A stretch of 64,000 nt of DNA from Hyphomicrobium sp. (GCA_019751875.1 JAIEMV010000017.1:24072-88071); one strand, 5' to 3'; counted from the first letter of the stretch, positions 36,188 through 47,602 are shown. Notes: generated from the letters alone by a model not told the origin. Made by a program: numbers and translations.

Positions 36188-36892
36188 TTAAGCGCGAACG
36201 AACGTGAGAAACATCGGGCGGCGGCCTTCGCGATGGGCCTTGGCTTCGTAACGGGTGCCGGGCCAGTCCGGCCACGGCGTGCGCCAATCACCGGGTTGGC
36301 GCGCTGTCCAGCGAAAGCCGGGGTGCGGGATAGCCGCTTCGAGAACAGTGCGGGCATAGGCATCAATATCGGTTGCGATGCGCAATTCGGCACCCGGCTC
36401 CATGACTTCGGCCAAGCTATCGAGGAAGGGTTTCGATACGAGGCGGCGCTTAGCGTGGCGCGTTTTGGGCCAAGGATCGGGAAAGAGAATGAAGGCTTTC
36501 GACAGGCACGCGGACGGAAGCGCGCGCAGAAGGGGACGTACGTCGTCGGGGTGGAGGAGGACGTTGCGAAGTCCACGTTGTTCGATTGCTGTGAGCGCCT
36601 TGATGACACCGTCTTCGAACGGTTCGCACCCGATCAGGCCCACGGTTGGGTTCGCGCTCGCTTGATGAATCAGGTGCTCGGCACCGCCGAAACCCACCTC
36701 CAGCCAGACCTCGGCAATGGAGGAGGCAAAAAGTTCGGATAAGGGCTGCTTGCGGAGTGCTTCGAGGCTGAGGCGGAGGCGCGGCAGTGCGTCTTCCATT
36801 AAGTGACGTTGGCGCGGACTTGGCTTTCGGCTGCGCTTGCGTCCGAAAGAGCGCAGGTCGTTTGCAAAGGGCTTTTCGGTCTCACCGGTCAT
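36188..36892 (-). CDS. trmB: tRNA (guanosine(46)-N7)-methyltransferase
   Basis: A 234-residue SAM-dependent methylase that forms m7G46 in tRNA. Core features: EVWLEVGFGGAEHLIHQA (SAM site), FPDPWPKTRHAKRRLV (catalytic region), PGAELRIATDIDAYA. ATG at 36892 is preferred; an upstream ATG at 36952 would place the metK terminator inside the coding region. No clear ribosome-binding site is present at either. Downstream of metK, which supplies SAM. Confidence 0.9.
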   Translation of the reverse strand: MTGETEKPFANDLRSFGRKRSRKPSPRQRHLMEDALPRLRLSLEALRKQPLSELFASSIAEVWLEVGFGGAEHLIHQASANPTVGLIGCEPFEDGVIKALTAIEQRGLRNVLLHPDDVRPLLRALPSACLSKAFILFPDPWPKTRHAKRRLVSKPFLDSLAEVMEPGAELRIATDIDAYARTVLEAAIPHPGFRWTARQPGDWRTPWPDWPGTRYEAKAHREGRRPMFLTFVRA

Positions 36893-36933
36893 GGCATTCG
36901 GTTCGGCACTCGGTTCGCCGACTAAAAAAGAAG

Positions 36934-36963
36934 ACGGCCGCGGAACTGTCATTCCACGGCCGT
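36934..36963 (-). terminator. Terminator of metK
   Basis: A 10-bp stem (ACGGCCGTGG paired with CCGCGGCCGT, one G-U pair in RNA) with a 10-base loop, followed on the minus strand by CTTCTTTTTTAG. It lies 19 bp past the metK stop. Confidence 0.9.
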
Positions 36964-36982
36964 TCGTCGCTTAGCAACGCAA

Positions 36983-38188
36983 TCAGATCGCCGCCTTGAT
37001 CTTGTCTGCCAGATCGGTACGCTCCCATGAGAATCCGCCTTCGGCATCCGGCGTGCGGCCGAAATGACCGTAGGCGGAGGTGCGGGCGTAGATCGGCTTG
37101 TTGAGATCGAGCTGGGTCCGGATTCCCCGCGGCGAGAGGTCCATTACCTGGCCGAGTACTGTTTCGAGCTTTGCTTCTTCGACCTTACCGGTGCCGTGGG
37201 TATCGACATAGATCGATAAGGGTTTGGCAACGCCAATGGCATAGGACAATTGGATCGTGCAGCGCTCGGCCAGGCCGGCGGCGACTACGTTCTTGGCCAG
37301 ATAGCGAGCGGCATAAGCTGCGGACCGGTCGACCTTGGTCGGGTCCTTGCCCGAAAATGCACCGCCGCCGTGCGGAGCCATACCGCCATAGGTATCAACA
37401 ATAATCTTGCGGCCGGTCAGGCCGGTGTCACCGTCGGGACCGCCGATGAAAAACTTGCCGGTGGGATTGATATGCCAGATGGTGTCCTTGTTGATCCAGC
37501 CGGCGGGCAGCGCTTTGTGCACGTATGGCTCAATGATGTCGCGCACCTTTGCGGAGGAGAGATCCTCGATGACGTGCTGGTGGGATACGACGATCTGCGT
37601 CACGCCGACCGGCTTGCCGTCTTCGTAGCGAACGGTCACCTGGCTCTTGGAGTCGGGACCGAGGTTAGCGGCGTCACCGATCTTACCCTTCCGAGCCTGA
37701 GCCAAGTCGTGCAGAATTTTGTGGCTATAGTAGATCGGGGCCGGCATTAGTTCCGGCGTGTCGGTGCAGGCATACCCGAACATGATGCCCTGGTCGCCGG
37801 CGCCTTCTTCCTTGTTGGTCGGCTGCTTGGCATCAACGCCAGCCGCGATGTCGGCGGACTGGCCGTGCAACAAGACTTCGATGTTGCAGTTCGCCCAGTG
37901 AAAGCCGTCCTGCTCATAACCGATGTCCTTGATCGCTTTTCGCGCGATCTCCTGGATCATGGCGACGGTGACGCTCTTGGGCGTGTTGGAGTATTCCCCA
38001 GCAATGATGACCCGCTGCGTCGTGGCGAGCGTTTCGCAAGCTGCGCGTACCCCCCAGGGGTCGAGTCCAGCGGCTAGACTTTCGCGGTAAAACGCATCGA
38101 CGACCTCGTCCGAAATCCGGTCGCAGACCTTATCTGGGTGTCCTTCTGAGACCGACTCACTCGTGAAAAGAAAAGATTTGCGCGCCAC
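36983..38188 (-). CDS. metK: S-adenosylmethionine synthetase
   Basis: A 401-residue enzyme making SAM from methionine and [28 protein letters not shown] at the N-terminus, [12 protein letters not shown], and the loop [19 protein letters not shown] are hallmarks. Start is GTG at 38188 (ARKSFLF); the upstream frame extends into leader sequence unlike any MetK. The 133-bp leader has a small hairpin (GGCTG CAAAA CAGCC) but no riboswitch I can recognise. Situated between an HTH regulator and trmB. Confidence 0.96.
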   Translation of the reverse strand: MARKSFLFTSESVSEGHPDKVCDRISDEVVDAFYRESLAAGLDPWGVRAACETLATTQRVIIAGEYSNTPKSVTVAMIQEIARKAIKDIGYEQDGFHWANCNIEVLLHGQSADIAAGVDAKQPTNKEEGAGDQGIMFGYACTDTPELMPAPIYYSHKILHDLAQARKGKIGDAANLGPDSKSQVTVRYEDGKPVGVTQIVVSHQHVIEDLSSAKVRDIIEPYVHKALPAGWINKDTIWHINPTGKFFIGGPDGDTGLTGRKIIVDTYGGMAPHGGGAFSGKDPTKVDRSAAYAARYLAKNVVAAGLAERCTIQLSYAIGVAKPLSIYVDTHGTGKVEEAKLETVLGQVMDLSPRGIRTQLDLNKPIYARTSAYGHFGRTPDAEGGFSWERTDLADKIKAAI

Positions 38189-38321
38189 TGGGGACCCCGT
38201 GTGTATCAGGCGGTAAATGAGTTCGAGGCGATGTTTGGCGGCTGTTTTGCAGCCTTTGCCTACCCGGTCAAGCGCGGTGAAGGCGCACCCGAACGAAGTT
38301 CTCAGATCATTTGTGAATTGC

Positions 38322-38804
38322 TTATTCCGGCGCTGGCGTTGCGACGTCCTCGCCCGCAATCGAGCGGACCATGTCCACGATCGAGCGGCGGATGCGGGCA
38401 TCCGTGATGCGCGCGAACGCTTTGTTGAGTTCTACGCTATCGCGGCTCGAGAGAAAATCTGCGACGTACGTGTCGCTTGGCTTATCGGCGAAACCGGGCG
38501 CCGACAAATGGCCGGACACTGCTGTCGACATGCTGTCGTAGAAGTATTGGATTGGGACGCCAAGGACCTGGGCCAGATCGAACAGGCGGCTAGCGCCTAT
38601 GCGATTCACACCCTTCTCGTACTTCTGCACCTGCTGAAACGTGAGGCCGAGTTTCTCGCCCAGCCGTTCCTGGCTCATGCCAAGAAGCATCCGCCGCATG
38701 CGCACGCGCTCGCCTACGTGTTTGTCGATCGGATTGGCGCGACGGGAATTGCTCCGATCGTCACTCTCTTCTGTTTCGACCGTTTCGTTAGACTTCTCAG
38801 CCAC
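38322..38804 (-). CDS. XRE-family HTH transcriptional regulator
   Basis: A 160-residue regulator. The helix-turn-helix spans about residues 30-85 ([49 protein letters not shown]). The remaining residues ([17 protein letters not shown]) form a dimerisation-type tail. GTG at 38804 follows GGGAAAA; a TTG at 38852 is an alternative. In Rhizobiales this gene regularly precedes metK, and it could control metK or cell-cycle-linked methylation, but the target is unknown. Confidence 0.85.
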   Translation of the reverse strand: MAEKSNETVETEESDDRSNSRRANPIDKHVGERVRMRRMLLGMSQERLGEKLGLTFQQVQKYEKGVNRIGASRLFDLAQVLGVPIQYFYDSMSTAVSGHLSAPGFADKPSDTYVADFLSSRDSVELNKAFARITDARIRRSIVDMVRSIAGEDVATPAPE

Positions 38805-38877
38805 TTTTCCCGTCCGGACGATGTCTTGGTTGCCCAAAAGTTGGGGTGGCAATTCCTACGTGCGTAAACCCTGGGCG

Positions 38878-40539
38878 TCAACCTAGGGATGCCTTCGCCT
38901 CGGGGCGAGGCCGCCTCCACCCCAAAAGGCCTGCACCAATGAGGAAAAGGCTGGCGTTCAACAGGAAGAGGGCATCACCCCAGCGGGCATATGGCGGTGG
39001 CACGGCAACCGGGGGTATGGGCGGATCGATGATACCCTGCACGTTGAGGTCGAGGGAGGCTATGATACGACCGTGCGCATCGATCATCGCCGAGATCCCA
39101 TTGTTCGCGGCTCGAACGAGCGGCAGTCCTTCCTCAACGGCACGGACACGGGCTTGATGCAGATGCTGGCGGGGTCCCGTCGTGTTGCCGAACCAGCCAT
39201 CGTTGGTAATGTTAACAATGAGGCCCGGGCGTTCCGTGCCTTGGACCACGGCTGAAGGAAAAATCGCTTCGTAGCAGATCAACCCGACAATTGGTGGAAG
39301 GCCGGGCAGCTTCAGAAGCGGACGCGGCGAGGGACCAGCGGCGAAGCCACCGCGCAGTTTGGTCAACTGTTGCAGTCCGATGGCTTCGAGCACGGGCTGG
39401 AACGGCAAGTATTCTCCGAACGGCACCAGATGGATCTTGTCGTAAATCGCCGCCGCCCGGCCGGCGTTGTCGAGGGCGAGAAGGCTATTGTAGGCCTTGA
39501 GGGTCGGTGCCTCGGGTGTGCCGCCTTTCTCGACGCGGAGCCCGCCCGACAAGAGGACTGGACCTTTGTCGGGCAGAAGATTGGCGATGGCCTGCAGCGC
39601 TTCAGGATGTTCGAGCGGACGAAAAGGCATCGCGGCCTCTGGCCAGACGATCAGTGCAATTCCTTTGAAGTCGTCTTCTTGGCCAGCGACATTGCGGCGC
39701 GTGAGATCGAGATGCAGGCGGAAAATTTCGCCCTGCTTGGCGGGGAGCCACTTCTCGCGCTGCGGGACACTCGGCTGAACGATGCGTACGCGGGGTGCAT
39801 CAGAAGAAACTCGCGATGCGGAAGCGAGAACTGCGGCGCCATAGGCTGCGGCAAGCGCCAGCGGGACTGTCGCCGCTGCGAGAGCCGGTATAAGTGCTGC
39901 CAACGATGATGCATTAGTGTCAGCATCCGCCGCGAGAACCAAGGGTGCCGCAAAAATCACAAACGCCCAGAGCGTCAAACCATAGATGCCCACCAGTCCT
40001 GCTGACTGCATCAAGCTGTCCGAACCCGTCAGTGCGTAGCCAAGGACATTCCACGGAAAGCCCGTGAGTAAATGGCCGCGCAGCCACTCGGCGCCGGCAA
40101 ACACGACGGCTGTGATCAGGAGACCGGCAAGACCCGGCCTCCAGAAAGCCCGCGCGATAGCCGCCGACGAGCCGAAAAAGAGCGCGAGCCCCGCTGGTAG
40201 AAGCGTCACGGCGAAGGGCAAAAGCCAACCGAAGATGTCCGCTTCCACCAGAAAAGCTTCGCCGATCCAGAACAGCCCGGCGAAAAAGTAGCCGAAGCCA
40301 AACCACCATCCGTCAACGAACGCTCGGCGGAGGATGGCGCGTGAGACGATCTCGGGCGCTTGCGGGGTGATGAGCCAGTAGAGAACGGGCAGCGTCAAAA
40401 AGAGAATAGGCCAGACGAAAAACGGCGCGAACGCGAGTACGCTCGCAACGCCCGCGCTGACCAAAACAGAGGCGCGTTGCCAGCCGCTTTGCGCGCGGAG
40501 CCGGTCACGCAACGCTCTCAAGCGCGCAAATGCTGTCAC
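38878..40539 (-). CDS. lnt: Apolipoprotein N-acyltransferase
   Basis: A 553-residue inner-membrane enzyme that adds the third acyl chain to lipoproteins. An N-terminal region with several transmembrane helices is followed by a nitrilase-like domain with the catalytic Glu in IVWPEAAMPF, Lys in YDKIHLVPFGEYLPF and Cys in GLICYEAIFP. A final helix lies near the C-terminus. Its ATG overlaps the stop of the upstream CorC-like gene by four bases, a frequent pairing. Confidence 0.94.
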   Translation of the reverse strand: MTAFARLRALRDRLRAQSGWQRASVLVSAGVASVLAFAPFFVWPILFLTLPVLYWLITPQAPEIVSRAILRRAFVDGWWFGFGYFFAGLFWIGEAFLVEADIFGWLLPFAVTLLPAGLALFFGSSAAIARAFWRPGLAGLLITAVVFAGAEWLRGHLLTGFPWNVLGYALTGSDSLMQSAGLVGIYGLTLWAFVIFAAPLVLAADADTNASSLAALIPALAAATVPLALAAAYGAAVLASASRVSSDAPRVRIVQPSVPQREKWLPAKQGEIFRLHLDLTRRNVAGQEDDFKGIALIVWPEAAMPFRPLEHPEALQAIANLLPDKGPVLLSGGLRVEKGGTPEAPTLKAYNSLLALDNAGRAAAIYDKIHLVPFGEYLPFQPVLEAIGLQQLTKLRGGFAAGPSPRPLLKLPGLPPIVGLICYEAIFPSAVVQGTERPGLIVNITNDGWFGNTTGPRQHLHQARVRAVEEGLPLVRAANNGISAMIDAHGRIIASLDLNVQGIIDPPIPPVAVPPPYARWGDALFLLNASLFLIGAGLLGWRRPRPEAKASLG

Positions 40540-41633
40540 GACGAGCCTGTGGCCCCGGCATCGAACTTCTCGGCACTCTCGTTTGCGGGTTTCGACATTG
40601 CCGTTCGGGGGCGCAAAATCTTGAGCCGCTTCACGCGTCGGGGATCGGCTTCCAAGATCTCGAATTCAAGGCCTGAAGCGTGCCGGATGATTTCGCCGCG
40701 TGTCGGGACGCGGCCAACGATCGCAAAGACCAAGCCTCCCAACGTGTCGATGTCTTCCTCTTCGTCTTCCGTCAAAAGCTTGGTCCCGACCAATTCCTCG
40801 AGTTCGCTGACAGGCGTGCGGCCCGAGGCGATGGTGCCCAGTTTAGCATCTTCAACGATGTGCTCAGCTTCGGCTTCGTCATGTTCGTCCTCGATGTCGC
40901 CAACAATCTGTTCAACGAGGTCCTCGATCGTCACGAGGCCGTCGGTACCCCCGTATTCGTCGACAACGAGCGCCATATGCACGCGCGACGTTTGCATGCG
41001 GATGAGAAGGCTCATCGCGGGCATCGATGGCGGGACATACAGGACCGGGCGGCGAATTTTTGCCGCTGAGATGGGTCGCTTCAGATCAATTTCGGAGAGA
41101 TTATGCTTGCGCTCGCCGTTTTCAGCCGCGTCGGCGGCGGCTACCTTGCGAACGGCGACCGCTCGTTCCTCTCCCTTGAGTCGCGGCTCAACGAGGGGTC
41201 GTCCTGCGGCCTCAGCGGAAATCCAGCGAAAAAGATCCTTAATGTGGACCATGCCGCGCGGGTCGTCGAGCGTCTCGTGATATAGTGGAATGCGCGAAAT
41301 GCCGGCTTCTTCAAACAGGCGCACAACTTCGCCGATGGGTTCGGTTTCCTCCACGGCGATGATATCGGCGCGTGGCACCATGATGTCGTCGACGCGGCTG
41401 GCGCCGAAACGCAGCAGGCGGATCAGCATCTCCCGCTCTTCGGCGCTAAAATTCTGCTCGGCATCACCACCGGACTTCAGCGCATCTTCGAGAGTGTCGC
41501 GAAGCGTGGGACCACTTTGGAGACCGAGCTTCGTTAGTAACGCAGAAACCCAGCCATAGGACGACGGCGCTTTGCGCTCTTCACCAGGCGGATCGGCGGA
41601 GAGCGACTTGGGGACCTTTTCGTCAGTGGACAT
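40536..41633 (-). CDS. CorC/HlyC-type CBS-domain protein
   Basis: A 365-residue cytoplasmic protein with two CBS domains (DIMVPRADIIAVEETEPIGEVV and YVPPSMPAMSLLIRMQTSRVHMALVVDEYGGTDGLVT) and a C-terminal CorC-HlyC transporter-associated domain (EDIDTLGGLVFAIVGRVPTRGE). It lacks the N-terminal membrane domain of CNNM/CorB proteins. ATG at 41633 follows GGAAG. Genes of this type lie next to lnt and ybeY in many bacteria; a role in magnesium/cobalt or envelope homeostasis is likely but unproven. Confidence 0.87.
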   Translation of the reverse strand: MSTDEKVPKSLSADPPGEERKAPSSYGWVSALLTKLGLQSGPTLRDTLEDALKSGGDAEQNFSAEEREMLIRLLRFGASRVDDIMVPRADIIAVEETEPIGEVVRLFEEAGISRIPLYHETLDDPRGMVHIKDLFRWISAEAAGRPLVEPRLKGEERAVAVRKVAAADAAENGERKHNLSEIDLKRPISAAKIRRPVLYVPPSMPAMSLLIRMQTSRVHMALVVDEYGGTDGLVTIEDLVEQIVGDIEDEHDEAEAEHIVEDAKLGTIASGRTPVSELEELVGTKLLTEDEEEDIDTLGGLVFAIVGRVPTRGEIIRHASGLEFEILEADPRRVKRLKILRPRTAMSKPANESAEKFDAGATGSS

Positions 41634-41680
41634 GGTCTTCCGGCGGGGTTCGAGTAGAGTCATCGGAGTTGAATATCACA

Positions 41681-42216
41681 TCAGGCTTCGGGGTTGCCAT
41701 ACGGGTCGGGAATGCCTAACCGGCCGAGAATGTCGGTTTCGAGGCTTTCCATTTCGAAGGCGTCCCCGTCCGTTTCGTGGTCGTAACCAAGAAGGTGCAA
41801 CAGTCCGTGAACCGTCATATGGCGCAGGTGATCGGCGAACGGGATACCCTGTTCCGTTGCTTCGCGCTCGATTGTTTCGCGCGCGATCACGATATCGCCA
41901 AGTTGTTTGGTCGTGAGTACAGCGGGGCTTTCCGGCGCCGGGAAAGAGAGCACATTCGTCGGCTTATCCTTGCCGCGAAAGCCGGCGTTCAACATCCGGA
42001 CGTGTGCGTCGCTCGAGAGCGCGATACATGCTTCGCTGGGCTGCACGCCGCGCACGATCTCGTGGGCCGCAAGTGCGGATGCTGCCTGGCGCACCAATGT
42101 TTCAGCAAGTGCCGGATCCTGCCAGCCATCATCTTCGAAAGTGACATCGACATTCAGCCACGAGGGATCCGCGCCTTGCGGCGCGCGACTTCGCGGGCCG
42201 GGGTCAGAGGCGGGCA

Positions 42217-42217
<1 letters not shown>
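41681..42217 (-). CDS. ybeY: Endoribonuclease/rRNA maturation factor YbeY
   Basis: A 178-residue zinc-dependent RNase involved in 16S rRNA 3'-end maturation. The motif HMTVHGLLHLLGYDHETD carries the three histidines of the HGxLHLxGYDH site. RMLNAGFRGKDKPTNVLSFPA is also typical. The ATG shares one base with the phoH stop (TGATG). Confidence 0.94.
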
Positions 42218-43230
<1,013 letters not shown>

Positions 43231-43349
43231 ATATGATCTCCTGAAGACCTGCGGCCGACGATTCGAGCGCTGGCTTCGATAGGCATCATAGGGCGGATGG
43301 AGCGGGAATCAACGAGACCGCGCCACATGCACACGCAAATTGCGGGTTA

Positions 43350-44699
43350 TCAGACTGCGACGACACCTGAAAGACTGCCGGGGCCGTAGCCTCGGATCGA
43401 TACAGGGAGGATTTTGCCCAATAGGGCCGCGTCGGCTCGAGCTTGAACGAGTTGGAGATACGGTGAGCGGCCGACGAGTTGACCGTCGCTTCTGCCCATG
43501 CGCTCGAACAGCACGGGCATTGTCTGTCCTACCGTGGCGGCGTTAAACTGCTCGTGCTGATTATTTAGAACATATTGCAGCCGCGCCAAGCGCTCCGACT
43601 TCAGAGCTTCGGGCACCTGGTCGTCCATATTGGCGGCGGGCGTGCCCGGGCGGGCAGAATACTTGAAGGAGTAGGACTGCGCGAACCCGACGGCTTTCAC
43701 CAGCTGCAAGGTTTCGTCGAAATCCTGCTCGGTCTCGCCGGGGAAGCCGACGATCATATCGGTCGATAGGGCGATGTCGGGTCTCGCTGCACGAATCCGC
43801 TCGACCACGCGAAGGTAATCTTCCGCGGTGTGTTTGCGATTCATGGCCGCGAGAATGCGATCAGAGCCCGACTGCACAGGCAGATGCAGGTAGGGCATGA
43901 GATTCGGCACTTCCGCATGGGCGATGATGAGATCATCACTCATGTTGCGTGGATGGCTCGTCATGTAGCGGATGCGCTCCAGGCCGTCGATTCCGGCAAG
44001 GCGACGGATGAGGCCCGCAAGTGATGTCTCGGAGCCCGTTTCAGTGACGCCGTGGTAGGCATTGACGTTCTGGCCGAGGAGCGTGAGTTCGCGGGCGCCG
44101 TTTTCAACCAGCGTTCTGGCTTCTTTTTCAAGCTCTGCAACGGAGCGCGAATACTCCATGCCGCGCGTGTAGGGCACGACGCAGAAGGTGCAAAACTTGT
44201 CGCAACCTTCCTGGATAGTGAGAAATGCCGTCGCCGAGCGGACCTGACGCTTGGGTGACAGGTAAGTGAACTTTTCATCGTCTGGAAAAGCGGTCTCGAC
44301 GAGGCGCTCGCCGGTGGCTGTGCGGCGCTGTAGGAGTTCCGGAAGGCGATGGTAGCTCTGCGGGCCCACAACGAGATCGACGACCGGTGCGCGGCGCGAG
44401 ATCTCCGCGCCTTCGGCTTGCGCGACGCATCCTGCGACGCTGACCAGAGTATCCTTGCCTTCGCGGCGGCGCTGATCGCGGACATCGCGGATGCGGCCGA
44501 GATCAGAGTAGACTTTTTCGACGGCTTTCTCGCGGATGTGGCAGGTGTTGAGGATAACCAGATCAGCGTCTTCAATTTGGGCGGTTTCGGCATAGCCATC
44601 GCCGGCCAGCGCTTCGGTGATGCGCTCGCTGTCATAGACGTTCATCTGGCAGCCAAATGTTTTAATGAAAACTTTTTTGGCGACGGTTTCGGCCGTCAT
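43350..44699 (-). CDS. miaB: tRNA-2-methylthio-N6-dimethylallyladenosine synthase
   Basis: A 449-residue radical-SAM methylthiotransferase acting on A37 of tRNA. The N-terminal UPF0004 domain has [13 protein letters not shown]; the radical-SAM motif is [17 protein letters not shown] (CxxxCxxC); a C-terminal TRAM domain includes [13 protein letters not shown] and LVGRSPYLQ. Two [4Fe-4S] clusters are expected. Located between plsC and phoH. Confidence 0.95.
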   Translation of the reverse strand: MTAETVAKKVFIKTFGCQMNVYDSERITEALAGDGYAETAQIEDADLVILNTCHIREKAVEKVYSDLGRIRDVRDQRRREGKDTLVSVAGCVAQAEGAEISRRAPVVDLVVGPQSYHRLPELLQRRTATGERLVETAFPDDEKFTYLSPKRQVRSATAFLTIQEGCDKFCTFCVVPYTRGMEYSRSVAELEKEARTLVENGARELTLLGQNVNAYHGVTETGSETSLAGLIRRLAGIDGLERIRYMTSHPRNMSDDLIIAHAEVPNLMPYLHLPVQSGSDRILAAMNRKHTAEDYLRVVERIRAARPDIALSTDMIVGFPGETEQDFDETLQLVKAVGFAQSYSFKYSARPGTPAANMDDQVPEALKSERLARLQYVLNNQHEQFNAATVGQTMPVLFERMGRSDGQLVGRSPYLQLVQARADAALLGKILPVSIRGYGPGSLSGVVAV

Positions 44700-44854
44700 G
44701 GACCAGTCTCCGGAGGTACGAACGTGTGTTGACGCGAAGCGCTGACGAGAGTGGCCTCCAGGAGTTAGGCCACGAAATTTTGTAATTTATTCTTCGCACT
44801 GCAGCATTTTTGGCGGCCTCTGTCGAGGGTAGCGCAATCGAATCGGTAAATCGC

Positions 44855-45742
44855 TCATTGCCATGTCTGTGACTCGCGATGCGGACTTCGTACACGCGCG
44901 GACCCTTTCGCATGACTTACCGTGGCTAGCGGCTCCCCCTGCGAACGCCCACGGAGCGTTCTCACGACGCCTTCCCGCACGGCAGTTTCGGTCTGCTCGG
45001 CAAGGTCTTTGCGACTGCGGTATTCCCTGAGCGGAATAGGATCGCTGATGCGGATCAGAACGTCCAGAGGCCCGGCCTTGAGCAGTTCCCAGGCGTGAGA
45101 TTGCATCTCCATATCGCCATACCAACCGACAAGCGGCCGGTCGGCGCGACCAAGCGGTAAGCCGTGGAGGCGCGCATAGACGATCGAGACGGACTGAACG
45201 ACGGCGGCTGGATGTTCGGCGGGCGCGCCTGCGTCCCCAGTTTTGCCAACGGGCTTGGCGGCGGCAAAGAGCGAGGACTGAAACGGAAGCACGCGATTGC
45301 CATCAGTGGACGTGCCTTCGGCGAACAGCACGATCGCGTCACCTTGAGCGAGACGGCGCGCCATTTCATTGGCGGTGCCGCCAACCGCGATGCGCTTGGT
45401 GCGGTTCACGAAAACGGTGCGCTGCAGGCGGGCAAGGGAGGACACGAACGGCCAGCGGGACACTTCCGACTTGGCGACGAACGAGACCGGCGCCACAGCC
45501 GAAAGGACCGGGATGTCGAGCCATGATGTGTGATTGGATACCAGCAGAACCGGTCCGGGTGGGACGCTGCCTTCGATGTGCAGGCGGATGCCGAGAAGTC
45601 GGCAAACCTTGCGGTGATACCAGTGCGGAAAGCGCCGTGCTGCCGGGTGCGAAATGCGCAGAAGGAGGGCTTGCACAGGCATCAACGGCAAAGTGAGGCC
45701 CATGAAGCCGGCAAGAACCGCGGTTGCACGAAGTCGGCTCAT
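44855..45742 (-). CDS. plsC: 1-acyl-sn-glycerol-3-phosphate acyltransferase
   Basis: A 295-residue membrane-bound acyltransferase producing phosphatidic acid. The HX4D motif is VSNHTSWLDIPVL; the second motif is FAEGTSTDGNRVLPF. An N-terminal hydrophobic segment (VLAGFMGLTLPLMPVQALLL) anchors it. Starts six bases after the rimI stop. Related acyltransferases acting on ornithine lipids cannot be excluded. Confidence 0.85.
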   Translation of the reverse strand: MSRLRATAVLAGFMGLTLPLMPVQALLLRISHPAARRFPHWYHRKVCRLLGIRLHIEGSVPPGPVLLVSNHTSWLDIPVLSAVAPVSFVAKSEVSRWPFVSSLARLQRTVFVNRTKRIAVGGTANEMARRLAQGDAIVLFAEGTSTDGNRVLPFQSSLFAAAKPVGKTGDAGAPAEHPAAVVQSVSIVYARLHGLPLGRADRPLVGWYGDMEMQSHAWELLKAGPLDVLIRISDPIPLREYRSRKDLAEQTETAVREGVVRTLRGRSQGEPLATVSHAKGSARVRSPHRESQTWQ

Positions 45743-45748
45743 ATGAGC

Positions 45749-46240
45749 CTATATAGTAAGGGTTCGGGACATCGTCACGGCATCCACGGGCGTCGATCCT
45801 GGACGTATATAGTAGCCCTTACGTATGCCGGACGGGGTAAAGCCCATCTTGCTATATAGATGAAGTGCGGCGGTGTTGTCGGTCGCGACATCAAGAAACA
45901 TGCGCCGCACCTCGGCGCGCTGGACCGCCCGTACCAGACCTTCCACAAGCAGCTTCCCGACACCGTTTCGCTGATAATCCGGGGCGACGCCGATGGTGAT
46001 GATTTCGGACTCGTCGGCAGCGAACTGGCCGATGATAAATCCGATCACCGCGTTGGGTGAGCCGAGCGTGGCAACAAATGAGGTCGCAGCAGGGTGATCG
46101 AGGAGACCTCGGACGTTCGCTTCATCCCATGCCGGATTGAAGAGTTTGGCGTGCACGTCGGCAATCGCAGCGGCGCGTTCGGGGCCGGCCCAGAGCAAGC
46201 TTACGCGCTTGCCCTCCCATACGTCCGAATTGCCGCTCAT
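45749..46240 (-). CDS. rimI: Ribosomal-protein-alanine N-acetyltransferase
   Basis: A 163-residue GNAT enzyme. The acetyl-CoA site is IGVAPDYQRNGVGKLLVEGLV; C-terminal FLDVATDNTAALHLYSKMGFTPSGIRKGYY is RimI-like. The ATG at 46240 overlaps the tsaB stop by four bases; the longer upstream frame would run inside tsaB. The tsaB-rimI pairing is widespread. Confidence 0.9.
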   Translation of the reverse strand: MSGNSDVWEGKRVSLLWAGPERAAAIADVHAKLFNPAWDEANVRGLLDHPAATSFVATLGSPNAVIGFIIGQFAADESEIITIGVAPDYQRNGVGKLLVEGLVRAVQRAEVRRMFLDVATDNTAALHLYSKMGFTPSGIRKGYYIRPGSTPVDAVTMSRTLTI

Positions 46241-46938
46241 GCGCCCGATCTCTCCAAGGATTTGCCTTCTTGAGGCTTCGCATCGGGCGGCCTCAAATAC
46301 AAGGGTTCCACGGGGAGCGTGGCGGGGTGCCGGGTCGCGGCGCACCGGACTGCGGCTGCCATGTCAGGAAATAACATGCCCGGATGCGCACGGACGGTTC
46401 CGCCCACGGCGTTGACAGCAGCAGCGAATGCTTCGGCGGCGGTCCCGACGACAAAGAGCGGACGGCTGCGCGCCAGGGATCCAAGATCGCTTATTGAGAC
46501 GATCCGTGGCTCCGTGACTGGCGCCCGCGTGACGCCATCAAAAATCTGGACATAAGCCTCGCCGCGGTGAGCATCGATGGCAACAGCCAGATCCTCGGCG
46601 GAGCCGGATTCAATTCTCGGCGATAGAGCAATGGCTTCGAGGCTGGTGAATGGCACGATGGGGAGATTTCGCGCGAACTTGAAGGCGCGCGCCGCTGCAA
46701 CGCCGATGCGCGTGCCGGTGAACGAACCGGGACCGATCGTCACGGCGATGCGATCTAGATCCCCCGTCGATAGTGTCGCCTCGGCCAGCAACTCGCTGAT
46801 CAAGGGAAACATGCGCTCAGCGTGTCCGGTGGCCATCGGCTCGATGCGGGACAGAATCCGCGCGCTTGGCGTGCCGAGGGCAACACCCACGGCAACGCCC
46901 AACGCAGGAAAACACGTGTCCAATCCAAGCACGTTCAT
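46237..46938 (-). CDS. tsaB: tRNA threonylcarbamoyladenosine biosynthesis protein TsaB
   Basis: A 233-residue non-catalytic partner of TsaD in making t6A37 of tRNA. Starts MNVLGLDTCFPALGVAVG; central HAERMFPLISELLAEA and TIGPGSFTGTRIGVAAARAF are diagnostic. ATG at 46938 is chosen over an upstream start ten codons earlier because the family begins at this strand. Confidence 0.93.
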   Translation of the reverse strand: MNVLGLDTCFPALGVAVGVALGTPSARILSRIEPMATGHAERMFPLISELLAEATLSTGDLDRIAVTIGPGSFTGTRIGVAAARAFKFARNLPIVPFTSLEAIALSPRIESGSAEDLAVAIDAHRGEAYVQIFDGVTRAPVTEPRIVSISDLGSLARSRPLFVVGTAAEAFAAAVNAVGGTVRAHPGMLFPDMAAAVRCAATRHPATLPVEPLYLRPPDAKPQEGKSLERSGA

Positions 46939-47011
46939 GACGCGGAGCCTACACAGCGTTGGAGACAATTCGCCAGCGTAAACTCGGCAGGCTGCCGCGT
47001 ATCAGGCCGAC

Positions 47012-47602
47012 CTACTCGATACGTGCGATTTCATCGAACGAGAAGCGCGGCGAACGCGGATAGAGGCCAGCCGGGTCACCATAGCCGAGATTGCAGATGA
47101 AGTTCGACTTGATGTCGGTGCCAGCGAAGAATTCAGCATCGACGCCGGCGTTGTTGAACCCGGACATGGGACCGCAATCGAGACCGAGCGCTCGGGCGGC
47201 AAGGATGAAGTAGCCTCCCTGCAGGGAGCCGTTACGGAAGGCGGAGACCTTGATGAACTCATCATTGCCGACAAACCAACTTTTGGCGTCTGCGTGGGGA
47301 AACAGCTTAGGCAAGTGGTCGTAGAATTTCAGGTCGTGGCCGATGATGGCCGTAACCGGGGCCGCCATCGTTTTTTCGACGTTGCCTTCCATAAGTAGCG
47401 GTTTCAGCCTGGCTTTGGCTTCTGGCGATTTCACGAACACGATACGCGCCGGACTCGTGTTGGCACTGGTGGGTGCCCAGCGCATCAGTTCCACGACTTC
47501 ACGTAGAAGTCCGTCGGGCACGTCTTTCGGCTGCCACGCATTATGCGTGCGAGCGTCAGTGAAGAGTGTCGCGAGCGCGGTGGGGTCGAGACGCGATGTC
47601 AT
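47012..47602 (-). CDS. Malonic semialdehyde reductase/nitroreductase-family protein (RutE-like)
   Basis: A 196-residue flavin enzyme of the nitroreductase fold. [22 protein letters not shown] near the N-terminus and [25 protein letters not shown] near the C-terminus match the RutE/HadB group, which reduces malonic semialdehyde to 3-hydroxypropionate. No other rut genes are near, so the physiological substrate may differ. ATG at 47602 ([13 protein letters not shown]) is preferred over an extended frame. Confidence 0.8.
   Translation of the reverse strand: MTSRLDPTALATLFTDARTHNAWQPKDVPDGLLREVVELMRWAPTSANTSPARIVFVKSPEAKARLKPLLMEGNVEKTMAAPVTAIIGHDLKFYDHLPKLFPHADAKSWFVGNDEFIKVSAFRNGSLQGGYFILAARALGLDCGPMSGFNNAGVDAEFFAGTDIKSNFICNLGYGDPAGLYPRSPRFSFDEIARIE

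Noticed and set aside
36091..36191. Short + strand open frame after trmB
   Set aside because: Lies in the trmB downstream region, no ribosome-binding site or family features, overlaps the trmB 3' end.
38189..38321. SAM riboswitch upstream of metK
   Set aside because: The leader has one short hairpin, but no conserved SAM-I, SAM-II or SAM/SAH core could be recognised.
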